Shown in pieces: positions 7,638 through 18,047 of a stretch of DNA of 22,635 nucleotides (positions within the stretch are counted from its first letter, which is position 1; each line of letters opens with the position of its first letter). The stretch spans positions 1 through 22,635 of the IMG/VR virus record IMGVR_UViG_3300030329_001283, one strand, 5' to 3'. This DNA is from a virus. A program made the position numbers and the translations under genes. Below the pieces are notes generated by a model. The model was not told the DNA's origin and did no database searches. It worked only from the letters and a program-made list of their open reading frames with translations.

Positions 7638-8366
7638 ATGGCGGTAAGTATAGATACAGTATATCAAAGAGTTTTAGCTTTAGCTGGTAAAGAACAAAGA
7701 GGATATATAACACCTCAAGAGTTTAATTTATTTGCTAATCAAGCGCAAATGGCTATATTTGAACAATATTTTTATGATATAAAACAATTTAGCCAGCAAC
7801 CTGGAAACGACACGGAGTATTCTGATATGTTGGATTTATTAAATAAGAAGTTAGCGCCTTTTCAAAGAACTAGTAGTAATCTGAGTTATAGCGCTTTTGA
7901 CTCTCAATTTATACTACCTACGGCTTCCTATAGATTGGGAACCGTTATATATAGTCCTAGCTCACTTACTTATCCAGTAGAAATACAGGAAATAAAAGAA
8001 AATGAGTTATTATACATAAACGCATCACCAATAGCAAGACCAACAGATAAAAGACCTGTTTACGTAAGAACTGGAAATACAACTATTAAAATTATACCAA
8101 CTACTATTGTTGATGATGTAACATGTACTTATGTTATAGCTCCAACTAGAAAGAATGGTAATGATGCTAAGTGGGGTTATGCTGTAATCAATGGTCAAGC
8201 TTTATATAATCAAAATGAAACAACTGATTTCATGCTACATGAATCTGAAGAGTCTAGTTTAGTAATCAATATACTAGAGCTAGCAGGTGTTACGTTAAAC
8301 AAACCTGGATTAGTGCAAATAGCGCAAAATGAAAGAAATTCAAAAATAACGCAAGAAAAATCATAA
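7638..8366 (+). CDS. Probable head-tail connector or virion structural protein
   Basis: The protein has 242 residues. The N-terminal third is helical and begins VSIDTVYQRVLALAGKEQRG, then YITPQEFNLFANQAQMAIFE (about residues 21-40). The middle (about 85-185) is beta-rich, with YPVEIQEIKENELLYINASP and repeated short strands, and the C-terminus is helical again (SSLVINILELAGVTLNKPGL). Helix, beta insertion, helix is common in connector and ring proteins. It lies two genes upstream of the nozzle and is followed after three bases by another connector candidate. Tandem TAA codons end it. Similar N-termini are frequent among uncultured marine phage structural proteins. The exact place in the virion is inferred from order. 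Confidence 0.72.
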   Translation: MAVSIDTVYQRVLALAGKEQRGYITPQEFNLFANQAQMAIFEQYFYDIKQFSQQPGNDTEYSDMLDLLNKKLAPFQRTSSNLSYSAFDSQFILPTASYRLGTVIYSPSSLTYPVEIQEIKENELLYINASPIARPTDKRPVYVRTGNTTIKIIPTTIVDDVTCTYVIAPTRKNGNDAKWGYAVINGQALYNQNETTDFMLHESEESSLVINILELAGVTLNKPGLVQIAQNERNSKITQEKS

Positions 8367-8369
8367 TAA

Positions 8370-9248
8370 ATGGGATTAATAACACAAACAGGAGAACAGT
8401 ATTATAGTACGGCATCGCCAACGCCTTTTGGTGATTATCAATTTATTTCTTTACAAACTATAATAAATAACTTTATTGTTGCTTATGTTGGAGAAGATAA
8501 AATAATAAGTAAAATTAAAAGAACAGATGTTCAATTTCATGCCATGAGAGCCTTGCAGGAATTATCGTTTGATACGTTTAAATCTATAAAATCACAAGAA
8601 ATAGAATTACCAGCTTCTTTAACTATGATACTACCTCAAGATTATGTTAACTATGTTAAATTTACTTGGGTAGACGGTGTTGGTGTTGAGCATGTGCTTT
8701 ATCCAGCTTATAAGACATCTAATCCTACAGATGTTACACAAGATGCTAGTGGTAACTACACGTTTACAGCTGGTGTTTTAGATACCGACACATCATCAAC
8801 AACTTGGGATAAATACAAATCTAATACTCCCGCAGAAAATCAAAATGATGATTATGAAGATGAAACTTATTGGCCTCATGATGGTCAAAGATACGGATTA
8901 GATCCTAGTCATGCTCAGGTAAATGGATCTTTTTATATAGATCCAAATACTGGTTTAGTACATTTTAGTTCTAATTTATCAGGACAAACTATAACATTAA
9001 AATATATAAGTGATGGTTTAGGTACAGATGACGAAATGAAAGTTCATAAATTTGCTGAAGAGGCTATGTATAAATGGATTGCTCATGCTATATTAGCAAC
9101 AAGGGCTAACACACAAGAATATTTAGTTGCTAGATTTAAGAAAGAAAGATTTGCAGAAGTAAGAAAAGCAAAATTAAGATTATCAAATATAAAATTAGAA
9201 GAGATTACTCAAGTATTAAGAGGTAAATCGAAACATATAAAACATTAA
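8370..9248 (+). CDS. Probable head-tail adaptor (P22 gp4-like / crAss-like tail tubular type)
   Basis: The protein has 292 residues. Residues 25-75 are helical (IINNFIVAYVGEDKIISK, then HAMRALQELSFDTFKSIKSQ). These are followed by strands with LPASLTMILPQDYVNYVKFTW, a pattern typical of adaptor proteins that dock under the portal. A variable Asp/Thr/Asn-rich beta insertion spans about 110-215. The last 70 residues are strongly helical and basic (KFAEEAMYKWIAHAILATRA and following), which would suit contact with portal or nozzle. It starts three bases after the upstream gene and ends four bases before the nozzle gene, so the three are surely co-translated or tightly coupled. The gp4-like label comes from the fold pattern and from sitting directly upstream of a gp10-like protein. 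Confidence 0.72.
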   Translation: MGLITQTGEQYYSTASPTPFGDYQFISLQTIINNFIVAYVGEDKIISKIKRTDVQFHAMRALQELSFDTFKSIKSQEIELPASLTMILPQDYVNYVKFTWVDGVGVEHVLYPAYKTSNPTDVTQDASGNYTFTAGVLDTDTSSTTWDKYKSNTPAENQNDDYEDETYWPHDGQRYGLDPSHAQVNGSFYIDPNTGLVHFSSNLSGQTITLKYISDGLGTDDEMKVHKFAEEAMYKWIAHAILATRANTQEYLVARFKKERFAEVRKAKLRLSNIKLEEITQVLRGKSKHIKH

Positions 9249-9252
9249 TTAA

Positions 9253-12200
9253 ATGCCGGAATTAAGTCAAAACTTTATTAAAGGTCGTATGAACAAAGAC
9301 CTTGACGAAAGGTTGGTTACTAATGGTGAATATAGAGATGCTTTAAATATAGAGGTTTCTACATCTGAGGGCGCTAACGTTGGAACTGTACAAACAACTA
9401 TGGGTAATACTAAGGTTGGTACTGGTTTTGGTACTTGCGTTGCCTCTATTACTGATGAAAAGAATGATGATATTTATTGGTTAGTAGCAGGTAGTAGTAC
9501 AGATGGAAAAGATGCTGTTTTAAAATATCATTTAAATCCATCAACAAATACTTATGAAGTAACACCGGTAGTAGTTGACGTTTGGAAACAAACACGAACT
9601 ATAGCAAATTCAGATGGTGATGTTATTGTTGATGACGGTACTGATCATTTACATATAAGCAATCTAGGTAATTCAAATGAAAATATTACAAACGTTAGGA
9701 AGGGAATGGTTGTTACTGGTACCTTTACAAATAACACTGGATCAACTTGTAATGTTTTAGGCACGTCTATAGCTAACGGTGCTACATACACGTTATTAGA
9801 ATCGCATGGCGTTATCGTTGATAAAGTTAGAACTGATTATCCCACAACTAATAGTTGGAGAATTTACTTAAAATCATCATATGGATCAACCACATACACC
9901 TTATTTCCTAGTAAAATAGGAGATGACATTACGTTTATCTCAGGTTCTATATGGGGAAAAGAAGATAGAGTATTAAACTTTGATTCTTCTAGACTAATTA
10001 CTGGTATAAACATTATAGATGATTTAATGTTTTGGACAGATAATCATACAGAACCTAAAAAAATAAATATACCAAAGTGTATTGATGGAACCTTAGACAT
10101 AAACACACATACAACTTTTGAAGTTATAGATGTTGATGGAAATAATTACACTATCCCGTCAAGTACTCTTCAAAATTCTACAGCTAATTTTCCTTTAAAA
10201 AAAGAACATATAACTGTTGTTAAAAAGTCTCCTTTAACAGCTCCTAAATTAGAGATGGATGACACAGAGGTAGCTAGAGGACAAATAACAGCACAAGTAA
10301 ATACCATGTTTACTGATGGAACAGATAATTTGGCTGTAAATACAGTAATAACTTATCAATTAAGTGACTTTTTAGGAGGTGCTGTTCCAGATTGGAGAGT
10401 TGGTGATATTATTCTTAGTACAAGTGATAATAATGGTATATTGCTTTTTGAAGAAGCAGAAGTAAGATTAAGTGTTACAAGCGTTTCCGCAACAGCAATG
10501 ACATTTGAAATAATATCTATAACTTCTACACAACTAGGTACTAGTAATTCTGACCACTTTTTTGTACTAGAGCGATCTGCTCCACTTTTCGAATTCAAAT
10601 TCCCAAGATTTTCTTATAGATATAAATATCAAGATGGAGAATATTCATCTTTCGCGCCTTTTTCAAAAGTTGCGTTTATGCCTGGTCCATTTGATTATAA
10701 CCCTAAAAAAGGATATAATTTAGGAATGAAAAATCAATTAAGAAATCTTAAAGTAAAAGATTTTATAATAGAAGATTCAATTAGACCTAATGGTGTAATA
10801 GCTGTAGATATACTTTATAAAGAATCAAATTCTCCAAATATATATACTGTAAAAACAATAAACACTGTTGATGACGAGTGGAGTGCGGATGGTACTAACC
10901 CAAACGCTTCAGGAGTTTTAACTAGAGGTTCTGTAGAGATAACTAGTGAATTAATACACGCTGTATTACCGGCGAACCAACTATTACGACCTTGGGATAA
11001 CGTGCCTAGAAAAGCTTTAGCTCAAGATATTAGCTCTAATAGATTGATATATGGTAATTATTTACAAAACTTTAATTTAACCATGCATAATGGTAACTCT
11101 ATAAAGTTTATGAATCAACTTTCTTTAGATAGTAAGACTAATGGCGTTGGTCCTACAAATCCACAACCATCTATTAAATCACTAAGAACTTATCAAGTAG
11201 GTGTTGTATATAGAGATGAGCACGGAAGAGAAACACCAGTTATAGCTTCTAAACGAAGTAACTCAGGTACAATAACAATAAAGAAAGACGTGGCGGATAA
11301 ACAGAATAAACTGAAAGTCCACATGGAACACGACCCGCCAGGATTTGCTGATTCATTTAAATTTTTTGTTAAAGAAACTTCTAATGAGTATTATAATTTA
11401 GCTATGGATCGTTGGTATAATGCTGAGGATGGTAATGTTTGGTTAAGTTTCCCTTCCGCAGAAAGAAACAAAATAGATGAAGAAACTTATTTAATACTTA
11501 AAAAACAACATGATACTGATATTTTTGTTTCTGATGAGGCTAGATATAAAGTTATTGCTATAGAAAACGAAGTTCCTGAATATGTTAAATTAACAAAAAA
11601 ATCACTTGGAACATTAGGTAATAATAGCGATAGAACTGTTTTTGGAACCGCTGGCGGTGGTTATCCAGAAAAAGACGTTCAGTTTTTTTATGTACATAAA
11701 GGTACTTTAGAAAGTGGTGGTTTAAAAGATTTTGATACTAACGGTGGTGATGTAAAAAAATACTGCAGGTTTTTATCAACTGGAACAAAAACATATAGAT
11801 CAGATTGGTACGAAATAAGAAACGCAAGAAAAATTGAAGTACATAATACTGGTAAGGATGATACTTGGATGATAGAGACAGCTATACCTTTTGGAAAAGA
11901 TTTAAATTTTACAACAGAAGGTTCTACTGGTATAGGTACTGGCCTATGGGCTGATAGAATTGGTAGTGGTAACAGTTACAACACATCTACATTAAAATTA
12001 GAAATTGCAAAAGAAATAGAAGAAGTAAAACCAGAGCATAGAGGAAGATTTTTTGTAAAAATATATAAAGATGGTGTTTTAGAAAAACATGTGTTAAAAA
12101 GTGTAAACGCAGATAGAGATTGGATATCTGTTTTTTCTGAACCTATATATTATTTAAATAGTACAGATTGGAAAACACCAAAAGATTGGGGTGCTAATCA

Positions 12201-15200
12201 AGAAGTACCTTCTGGATCTGTCGTAAATAATTGGTGGGCTGGAACAGGTACTGCTGAAGCAAAGGTAAAAAGATGGTGGAGGAACTTTGGATCTCATTGG
12301 TTTATAGATAATTTACAAACAAGAACAAATGATATAACTTGTAATTACGGGTTTTGGGGACAAGGCCCATGTGCTGATAACGATGGTCCTAATAGTATAA
12401 CTGCTGGTGGTATAACAGCTTTAGGAAATCAACATAATAAAACTATTCATCTGGCTTTTTCTGGTGTTTATATACCAGGTTCAAAACCAGATCCTGCAGA
12501 TGATCAAGCAGAGCACAATCATGAAAAAAAGACACCAGCGAACTTAGACCTTGGTGTTAACGCTAACTTAGATGAAAAAACATGGATGGATTATATAACT
12601 TCTGTTGGTACTGTTTTTAAGTGGTCTAAAGATCCAGAAGGAGTTAAGTATGTAGTAGAAAAAGCTACATTATATAAATCTGGATCTAGATGGAATGAAG
12701 ATAATAAATTTTCAGGAAACTCTATTGATGAACTTTGTAACTACGATGCTTCAGGAAAGCGGTTTCTTGGTATGGGTGGTGAAAACTTTTTACACGCGGC
12801 TAATAAACGTGTAAGATGGGAAATACAAGTAGGACAATGGGATGGCAACGGGGCTAAACCAACAGACGCTAATCCGGCTCCAGGCGTTGGTGTTATAAGC
12901 GCATTATGTACAGTTGGTTATAATCCTATAAATAATACTGTAGATAATTATACAGATCCAAGTAGCCCATCAACAATATCTAGAGCAAACCATCATGATA
13001 ATGCACATCCAATAGAAATATTAGAACTTGAACACGATGAAGAAGGAGATTTCTCTAGTACAAATCCTGCTATATGGGAAACAGAACCTAAAGAAGATAT
13101 TGGTTTAGAGTTATATTATGAGGCTAGTGATGCTAATCCTATAGAGCTTGATTATAGAACTAATGAAGTTTATATACCTGTTACCTCTAAATTAACGCTA
13201 CCAACGGGTATTGGACCATCTACAGCAACAGGTTTGAGAACTTGGACAACTACTAACAATACTTATACAGCAGCTTCCTCGTTAAAAATAACAGCTTTTA
13301 ATGATAAAACAATAACCATAAATGATAGACCAACATGGACAGATCCTAGTGGTAATACCGGAACACTTGTAGTTGGAGATGAAATAATATTTACAAAACC
13401 TGACGGTGGAATGGTTACCGGTATAGTTGATTCAGCACCAGTTAATGTTGGAAATACATATTCTACTATAAAATTAGATGATGAGTTACATAAAAGAACA
13501 TATTATTTAGATTGGTTTAATTGTTATTCTTTTGGAAATGGAGTAGAATCAAATAGAATTAGAGATGACTTTAACGCGGTTACTATAGATAAAGGACCTA
13601 TAGTATCAACAACTTTAGCCACTCCATATGAAGAAGAAAGAAAGAAAAATGGATTAATATATTCAGGTATATATAATTCTACTAGTGGTATAAACGATCT
13701 TAATCAGTTTATAATGGCTGAGAAAATAACTAAAGATGTAAGTCCTAGATTTGGTAGTATACAAAAGCTACATGCTAGAGATACTGATTTAGTAGTTTTT
13801 TGTGAAGATAAAGTAGTTAGATGTTTAGCTAATAAAGATGCTGTTTATAACGCTGATGGTAATGCTCAATTAATAGCTACTAATAGAGTTTTAGGACAAG
13901 TAGTTCCGTTTGCTGGTGAATACGGTATATCTACTAATCCAGAATCATTTGCAAGTAGATCTTTTCAAGCATATTTTTCAGATAGAGTTAGAGGTGTTGT
14001 GATGAGACTATCAAGAGACGGTTTAACGCCTGTTTCAGAACACGGGATGAAAGATTGGTTTTCAGATAATCTAAAGCAAGCGGGAACTATAATAGGTAGT
14101 TATGATGATAAAAAATCACTATATAATATAACGTTAAAAAACGCGGTTACAAAAGCTGTAGAAGTTGATAGAGATACATCTGTAATAACATACGCTAACA
14201 CTAATCCTATTGGATATTTTATACCAACAAGCAACCCACCTAATAATATTGCCTCTATAAAATATACACAAGTAGATGATGATAATAATTATCAAACTGG
14301 TGGTGGTACTTTAGACCTAGTAACACAAATAGTGTTACCAACAACTGGATATTATGAAGATAGATCTACAGAACTTCAATCTTTAATAAGCGCTTTAGAC
14401 GAGTGCCCTAATGGAACCATATATTTACACTATCAAGTACAACATGATACTCCATCTCAAGAAGTTAGTTCAACATATACAAACAGTGGTGCTCCTATTA
14501 TAACATACACGGTAAATTCCTATACATTTAACGATAATGGGGCGTATATTCTTGATGTAGATTACCATTCGGGTACGTACGCAATGCTAGATTTTGTATA
14601 TTTTTGGTGGTCTTCAGAAAACTGTGATGATGATACTGGTGGTGAAGAAGGAGAGAAAAATAACTTTGTTGAAAGAACGCTTAGTTTTGCAGAGAAAACA
14701 AACGGATGGGTTAGTTTTAAATCTTGGATACAAGAATCAGGATTAAGTATGAATGGTAAATTTTATACTTTTAGTAGTGGTAATTTATATGAACATGAAA
14801 AAAATGAATTAAGAAATAATTTTTATGGAACACAATACACATCCACCGTCGATGTTCTATTAAACGAGCAGCCAAGTTCAGTTAAAAGTTTTCAACTTTT
14901 AAAATACTCTGGTTCACAAGCTAGAATTACTAAAAACACATTAACAGGTACAAATTCTGACGGTTATAATCAATTTGATAATGAATATTATAATAATATA
15001 GGTAAAACTGGTTGGTATGCTAGCTCAATAGAAACAGATCTTCAATCTGGTAAAGAATTAGAATTTAGACCTAAAGAAGGGAAATGGTTTACAGCTATGC
15101 AAGGAGTATCTACATACTTTAATAGCGCTACAGATAATAATGTAGATGAAGGTGAATTTTCTGTTCAAGGAATAGGATACACGGCTTCAGTACATTGTCC

Positions 15201-15282
15201 TGATTGTGGTGGTGAAGACCCAAGACAACCATCAAGAGATACATTTACACTAACTGTAAAAGACGATCCAACAGATCATTAA
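9253..15282 (+). CDS. Giant tail nozzle / stabilisation protein (P22 gp10-like)
   Basis: At 2009 residues this is the largest gene here, and it should form the distal tube or muzzle that closes the short tail. The N-terminus has the signature of this family: MPELSQNFIKGRMNKDLDER, then NGEYRDALNIEVSTSEG. Conserved beta-propeller-like blocks follow at about 449-475 (FKFPRFSYRYKYQDGEYSSF), 578-605 (LRPWDNVPRKALAQDISSNR), 647-665 (YQVGVVYRDEHGRETPV) and about 1461-1640 (LIYSGIYNSTSGINDLNQF, FGSIQKLHARDTDLVVF, FSDRVRGVVMRLSRDGLTP). Between them lie long, Trp-rich, less conserved stretches, about 850-1250. Near the C-terminus is HCPDCGGEDPR with a CxxC pair. P22 gp10 is under 500 residues, so this is a much enlarged version, as in crAss-like phages. 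The label is firm for the family type, inferred for the virion position. Confidence 0.82.
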   Translation: MPELSQNFIKGRMNKDLDERLVTNGEYRDALNIEVSTSEGANVGTVQTTMGNTKVGTGFGTCVASITDEKNDDIYWLVAGSSTDGKDAVLKYHLNPSTNTYEVTPVVVDVWKQTRTIANSDGDVIVDDGTDHLHISNLGNSNENITNVRKGMVVTGTFTNNTGSTCNVLGTSIANGATYTLLESHGVIVDKVRTDYPTTNSWRIYLKSSYGSTTYTLFPSKIGDDITFISGSIWGKEDRVLNFDSSRLITGINIIDDLMFWTDNHTEPKKINIPKCIDGTLDINTHTTFEVIDVDGNNYTIPSSTLQNSTANFPLKKEHITVVKKSPLTAPKLEMDDTEVARGQITAQVNTMFTDGTDNLAVNTVITYQLSDFLGGAVPDWRVGDIILSTSDNNGILLFEEAEVRLSVTSVSATAMTFEIISITSTQLGTSNSDHFFVLERSAPLFEFKFPRFSYRYKYQDGEYSSFAPFSKVAFMPGPFDYNPKKGYNLGMKNQLRNLKVKDFIIEDSIRPNGVIAVDILYKESNSPNIYTVKTINTVDDEWSADGTNPNASGVLTRGSVEITSELIHAVLPANQLLRPWDNVPRKALAQDISSNRLIYGNYLQNFNLTMHNGNSIKFMNQLSLDSKTNGVGPTNPQPSIKSLRTYQVGVVYRDEHGRETPVIASKRSNSGTITIKKDVADKQNKLKVHMEHDPPGFADSFKFFVKETSNEYYNLAMDRWYNAEDGNVWLSFPSAERNKIDEETYLILKKQHDTDIFVSDEARYKVIAIENEVPEYVKLTKKSLGTLGNNSDRTVFGTAGGGYPEKDVQFFYVHKGTLESGGLKDFDTNGGDVKKYCRFLSTGTKTYRSDWYEIRNARKIEVHNTGKDDTWMIETAIPFGKDLNFTTEGSTGIGTGLWADRIGSGNSYNTSTLKLEIAKEIEEVKPEHRGRFFVKIYKDGVLEKHVLKSVNADRDWISVFSEPIYYLNSTDWKTPKDWGANQEVPSGSVVNNWWAGTGTAEAKVKRWWRNFGSHWFIDNLQTRTNDITCNYGFWGQGPCADNDGPNSITAGGITALGNQHNKTIHLAFSGVYIPGSKPDPADDQAEHNHEKKTPANLDLGVNANLDEKTWMDYITSVGTVFKWSKDPEGVKYVVEKATLYKSGSRWNEDNKFSGNSIDELCNYDASGKRFLGMGGENFLHAANKRVRWEIQVGQWDGNGAKPTDANPAPGVGVISALCTVGYNPINNTVDNYTDPSSPSTISRANHHDNAHPIEILELEHDEEGDFSSTNPAIWETEPKEDIGLELYYEASDANPIELDYRTNEVYIPVTSKLTLPTGIGPSTATGLRTWTTTNNTYTAASSLKITAFNDKTITINDRPTWTDPSGNTGTLVVGDEIIFTKPDGGMVTGIVDSAPVNVGNTYSTIKLDDELHKRTYYLDWFNCYSFGNGVESNRIRDDFNAVTIDKGPIVSTTLATPYEEERKKNGLIYSGIYNSTSGINDLNQFIMAEKITKDVSPRFGSIQKLHARDTDLVVFCEDKVVRCLANKDAVYNADGNAQLIATNRVLGQVVPFAGEYGISTNPESFASRSFQAYFSDRVRGVVMRLSRDGLTPVSEHGMKDWFSDNLKQAGTIIGSYDDKKSLYNITLKNAVTKAVEVDRDTSVITYANTNPIGYFIPTSNPPNNIASIKYTQVDDDNNYQTGGGTLDLVTQIVLPTTGYYEDRSTELQSLISALDECPNGTIYLHYQVQHDTPSQEVSSTYTNSGAPIITYTVNSYTFNDNGAYILDVDYHSGTYAMLDFVYFWWSSENCDDDTGGEEGEKNNFVERTLSFAEKTNGWVSFKSWIQESGLSMNGKFYTFSSGNLYEHEKNELRNNFYGTQYTSTVDVLLNEQPSSVKSFQLLKYSGSQARITKNTLTGTNSDGYNQFDNEYYNNIGKTGWYASSIETDLQSGKELEFRPKEGKWFTAMQGVSTYFNSATDNNVDEGEFSVQGIGYTASVHCPDCGGEDPRQPSRDTFTLTVKDDPTDH

Positions 15283-15292
15283 AAATAAATAA

Positions 15293-17671
15293 ATGGCACA
15301 TTTAAATTATACAATTTCAACGGTAACAACTACAGAGTCTCCAGGGGATTCAGTTAACGCTGGTACTTTACCTTCATCAGCCACATTAATAATAACACCA
15401 AATAGTGGTTTTGTTGCTAGTGCTAGTGATTTTAATATTAGTGGAGGAACAGCTGGATCAGGAACAACATTTTCTCATGGTGATACTAATGTGGTTTTGC
15501 CACCAGAAGTTGCTAGTGTCACGTTTTCTAATACAGGTACAGCTGGTCAAGTAGGAAATACCGTTCAGGCCTTAGTTACTTTTAACCACTTCATAATGCC
15601 ATCAGCAGACGTGGAGTTATCAATTGATATTAATGGATCTGTAACACAAAGAACAATTAATCAAGTTACCGCTTGTATAACAGATAACGTTGTAACAGAT
15701 GGTGTTTGTGCGGGTAGTCAATGGCCTAAAGCTGGTGATCCAATAAGTAGCACAAACTTAACGCCAGCTGCTGGCACGGCTTGTACTGGTAATTTAGATA
15801 CGGTAACCGAAGGTACTGGTATTACAGCGTCTTCTGGTACAAATGCTAACTGGTCAAATCCAGTTAATAGTGTATATCCAGGACAGTTTACGGGAGATTA
15901 TGTGGCCAACACATCAGTAACTACACAACACACTGGTTCTATAACACCTAATACGCAAACAACATTATTTACAAAAACATTTTGGACGGGTCCTACTCGT
16001 ATTTTTGAAGCTACACCTTTTTATCAATTAAATGCTAATGCCGCTGCTTCTGGATATTATACTGTAGAAGAAACACCTGATAACTATAATGTAGATAGAG
16101 TAGTTTTACAAAATGTAAGTGCTAGTAATTCAGTAAAGGTAAACCTTGCGGATATTTATCCTGGAATGTTAGTAACTGGGGAAAATATAACAAGTTTAGC
16201 GCCAGGAACTGGATATCCATATACGTATCAAGATATTAGAGTTACTAGAGTTAGCACTACAAATGGTACGGTAAGTTTAAGTGAAAAAGTAACATTAACA
16301 GCTGGTGATACGTTAAATTTTAATAGTATATTTGATTTAACAGCTAATGGAGCTGCGTGGGGTCAAAACTATCCAACACCGGCACATTGTTTAACGAAAA
16401 CGTTTACAGTTAAATGTAATATGCCAGAAAGCGTTGATTGTGGTAATCACGAGATTGATTTTGGTATGGTGCCAGGTGATCAAATACAGTGGAGAGAAAA
16501 TCCAAATCCATTAATAACTGGGGTTAATATAGATACATCTGATATACCTAACGAGGGCGACACCAGAACAATAACTATATATGGAAATGGAAACGCTCAA
16601 TTTAATCTCGCTATAGAAAGATCTGATGGAGAGCTATATAATTTTGAATCGGAGACGTTTGGTGGTAGTGGTCCTTTAGTAAATCAAATAGCAACTAATG
16701 CTACGCCTTTTTCTAGAGCAATATATTTTCAAACTACAGATACTGCTTATACGTATTTAATAAGGATAACGCCCTCTGGTTTTGTTGTTGAAGGAGACTA
16801 CTCAACACAAACGCAATTTGCAACTGGAGTTGACGATACCTACGCAATATCGCAATATCCAACAACAACGTTAACATTTGCAGCGACAGAGCCCTCTGGA
16901 TACACAACAGCTGCCGGATTAGAGGCTCCTGGAAACTGGGTTGTACAAGGGGGTGCTACTTGGCCAACTGGTAGATCTGTTATAAGTTGGACGGGTACTT
17001 TTGTTAAAGATGACGGTTCTGTTTTATATGATGATGGTACGCATGCTGCAGCTATAAGTTTATTAAAACCAGGTTTTTACGCGTTTGATGATGATGGTGA
17101 TGCAATAACAGCTGATGTTGCTGGAGATTTTGGTAATGCAACTGCTAACAATGGATCTATGTCTTTAGAGGCTTTCGCATCTGGGAGTGGTACCGCTACA
17201 ATAACAATAACGGTAAATGGCTCTATTTATAAACAACCAACAGCTAACACAACCGTAACTTTAGACATAGATAATTTTATAGTAACAAAACCTAGAGTAC
17301 CTAATGTAAATGAACAGTTAGATAGATTAGAAAAAAGCGCTTCAGGCGTGTTAAGCAGTGTTGGTGAGGCTGTTGGATTAGAACGAATGATCTCTGTTGA
17401 AACTGGTGGTTCTGTTGCTATTAATTTAAGAAGTTGGGATAATGATACTAATAAAGCTAGTAAAACTTTAGCTACAGTTGTTGGGCCTACAGACACAGAA
17501 GGCACAACAAAAGGCAGTCTTGGAGCTCATTCTGGAGGATCAGTAACATATACAGCGAATACAAACATAACATCTGCCGATGTTGGTAAAGTTATAACTT
17601 TTACATATAAAGGAACCGTTGGCGCTGTTGATAGTGATCCAGCTACTGTTTACATATTAATATCTAAATAA
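15293..17671 (+). CDS. Beta-rich tail or head fibre protein
   Basis: The 792 residues are rich in Thr, Ser, Gly, Asn and Val with almost no long helix, as in fibres and adhesins. Residues about 10-125 form one module (ATLIITPNSGFVASASDFNI, then VASVTFSNTGTAGQVGNTVQ and FIMPSADVELSIDI) of a kind seen in marine phage fibres. Near residues 268-350 a second module contains YPGMLVTGENITS and VSLSEKVTLTAGDTLNF. A short helix around 669-700 (VPNVNEQLDRLEKSASGVLS) could be a trimerising segment. The last 95 residues look like an Ig- or cadherin-like domain ending DSDPATVYILISK. It begins 10 bases after the nozzle gene, so it probably attaches to the tail, and it is the best receptor-binding candidate in the window. 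Host-binding is inferred. Confidence 0.7.
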   Translation: MAHLNYTISTVTTTESPGDSVNAGTLPSSATLIITPNSGFVASASDFNISGGTAGSGTTFSHGDTNVVLPPEVASVTFSNTGTAGQVGNTVQALVTFNHFIMPSADVELSIDINGSVTQRTINQVTACITDNVVTDGVCAGSQWPKAGDPISSTNLTPAAGTACTGNLDTVTEGTGITASSGTNANWSNPVNSVYPGQFTGDYVANTSVTTQHTGSITPNTQTTLFTKTFWTGPTRIFEATPFYQLNANAAASGYYTVEETPDNYNVDRVVLQNVSASNSVKVNLADIYPGMLVTGENITSLAPGTGYPYTYQDIRVTRVSTTNGTVSLSEKVTLTAGDTLNFNSIFDLTANGAAWGQNYPTPAHCLTKTFTVKCNMPESVDCGNHEIDFGMVPGDQIQWRENPNPLITGVNIDTSDIPNEGDTRTITIYGNGNAQFNLAIERSDGELYNFESETFGGSGPLVNQIATNATPFSRAIYFQTTDTAYTYLIRITPSGFVVEGDYSTQTQFATGVDDTYAISQYPTTTLTFAATEPSGYTTAAGLEAPGNWVVQGGATWPTGRSVISWTGTFVKDDGSVLYDDGTHAAAISLLKPGFYAFDDDGDAITADVAGDFGNATANNGSMSLEAFASGSGTATITITVNGSIYKQPTANTTVTLDIDNFIVTKPRVPNVNEQLDRLEKSASGVLSSVGEAVGLERMISVETGGSVAINLRSWDNDTNKASKTLATVVGPTDTEGTTKGSLGAHSGGSVTYTANTNITSADVGKVITFTYKGTVGAVDSDPATVYILISK

Positions 17672-17678
17672 AATAATT

Positions 17679-18047
17679 ATGCCACTAATAACATTAAATT
17701 TTCAAGGAACAGTTCAGTCTTCAGTACAAATAAATGATGTAGCTTATTATGTGCCTGTAGCTAGTTCTGGTGGTTTTGTTACACAAAGTAACGATATAGT
17801 AAAAATTGGAAGAATAACATCTGTTGGTTTAACTAGTATTACTTGTGATATTGATAACAGTACTGTACCACCAACAGCGTATGATCCAAACAAACCTACT
17901 AACGATATGATTATGTTTAGCAAGGATAGTGCGGCTAATATGAGCAGTTTGTTAGGTTATTATGCTAGAGTACAATTAACTAATAATTCAACTTTAGAAG
18001 GTGAGTTATTTACATTAGAGTCCGATTATTTTGAAAGTAGTAAATAA
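17679..18047 (+). CDS. Small conserved virion-associated protein, downstream partner of the fibre
   Basis: The 122-residue protein has a beta-rich N-terminal half (MPLITLNFQGTVQSSVQIND, then KIGRITSVGLTSITCDIDNS). Its more conserved-looking C-terminal half contains MIMFSKDSAANMSSLLGYYA, then LTNNSTLEGELFTLESDYFE. I recall this FSKD...LLGYYA...NNS...ELF...SE.ESSK pattern from small structural proteins of marine phages, where it lies close to head or tail genes; no function is established that I know of. It starts seven bases after the fibre stop. A fibre-tip cap, fibre assembly partner or small head protein are all possible. There is no signal peptide or membrane segment. Confidence 0.72.
   Translation: MPLITLNFQGTVQSSVQINDVAYYVPVASSGGFVTQSNDIVKIGRITSVGLTSITCDIDNSTVPPTAYDPNKPTNDMIMFSKDSAANMSSLLGYYARVQLTNNSTLEGELFTLESDYFESSK

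Noticed and set aside
10356-10598. An 80-codon open frame on the minus strand inside the nozzle gene
   Set aside because: It is a shadow of the plus-strand gene; composition and start context do not match the other genes.
15293-17671. Diversity-generating retroelement variable region in the fibre gene
   Set aside because: I found no template-like repeat and no reverse transcriptase gene in the window.
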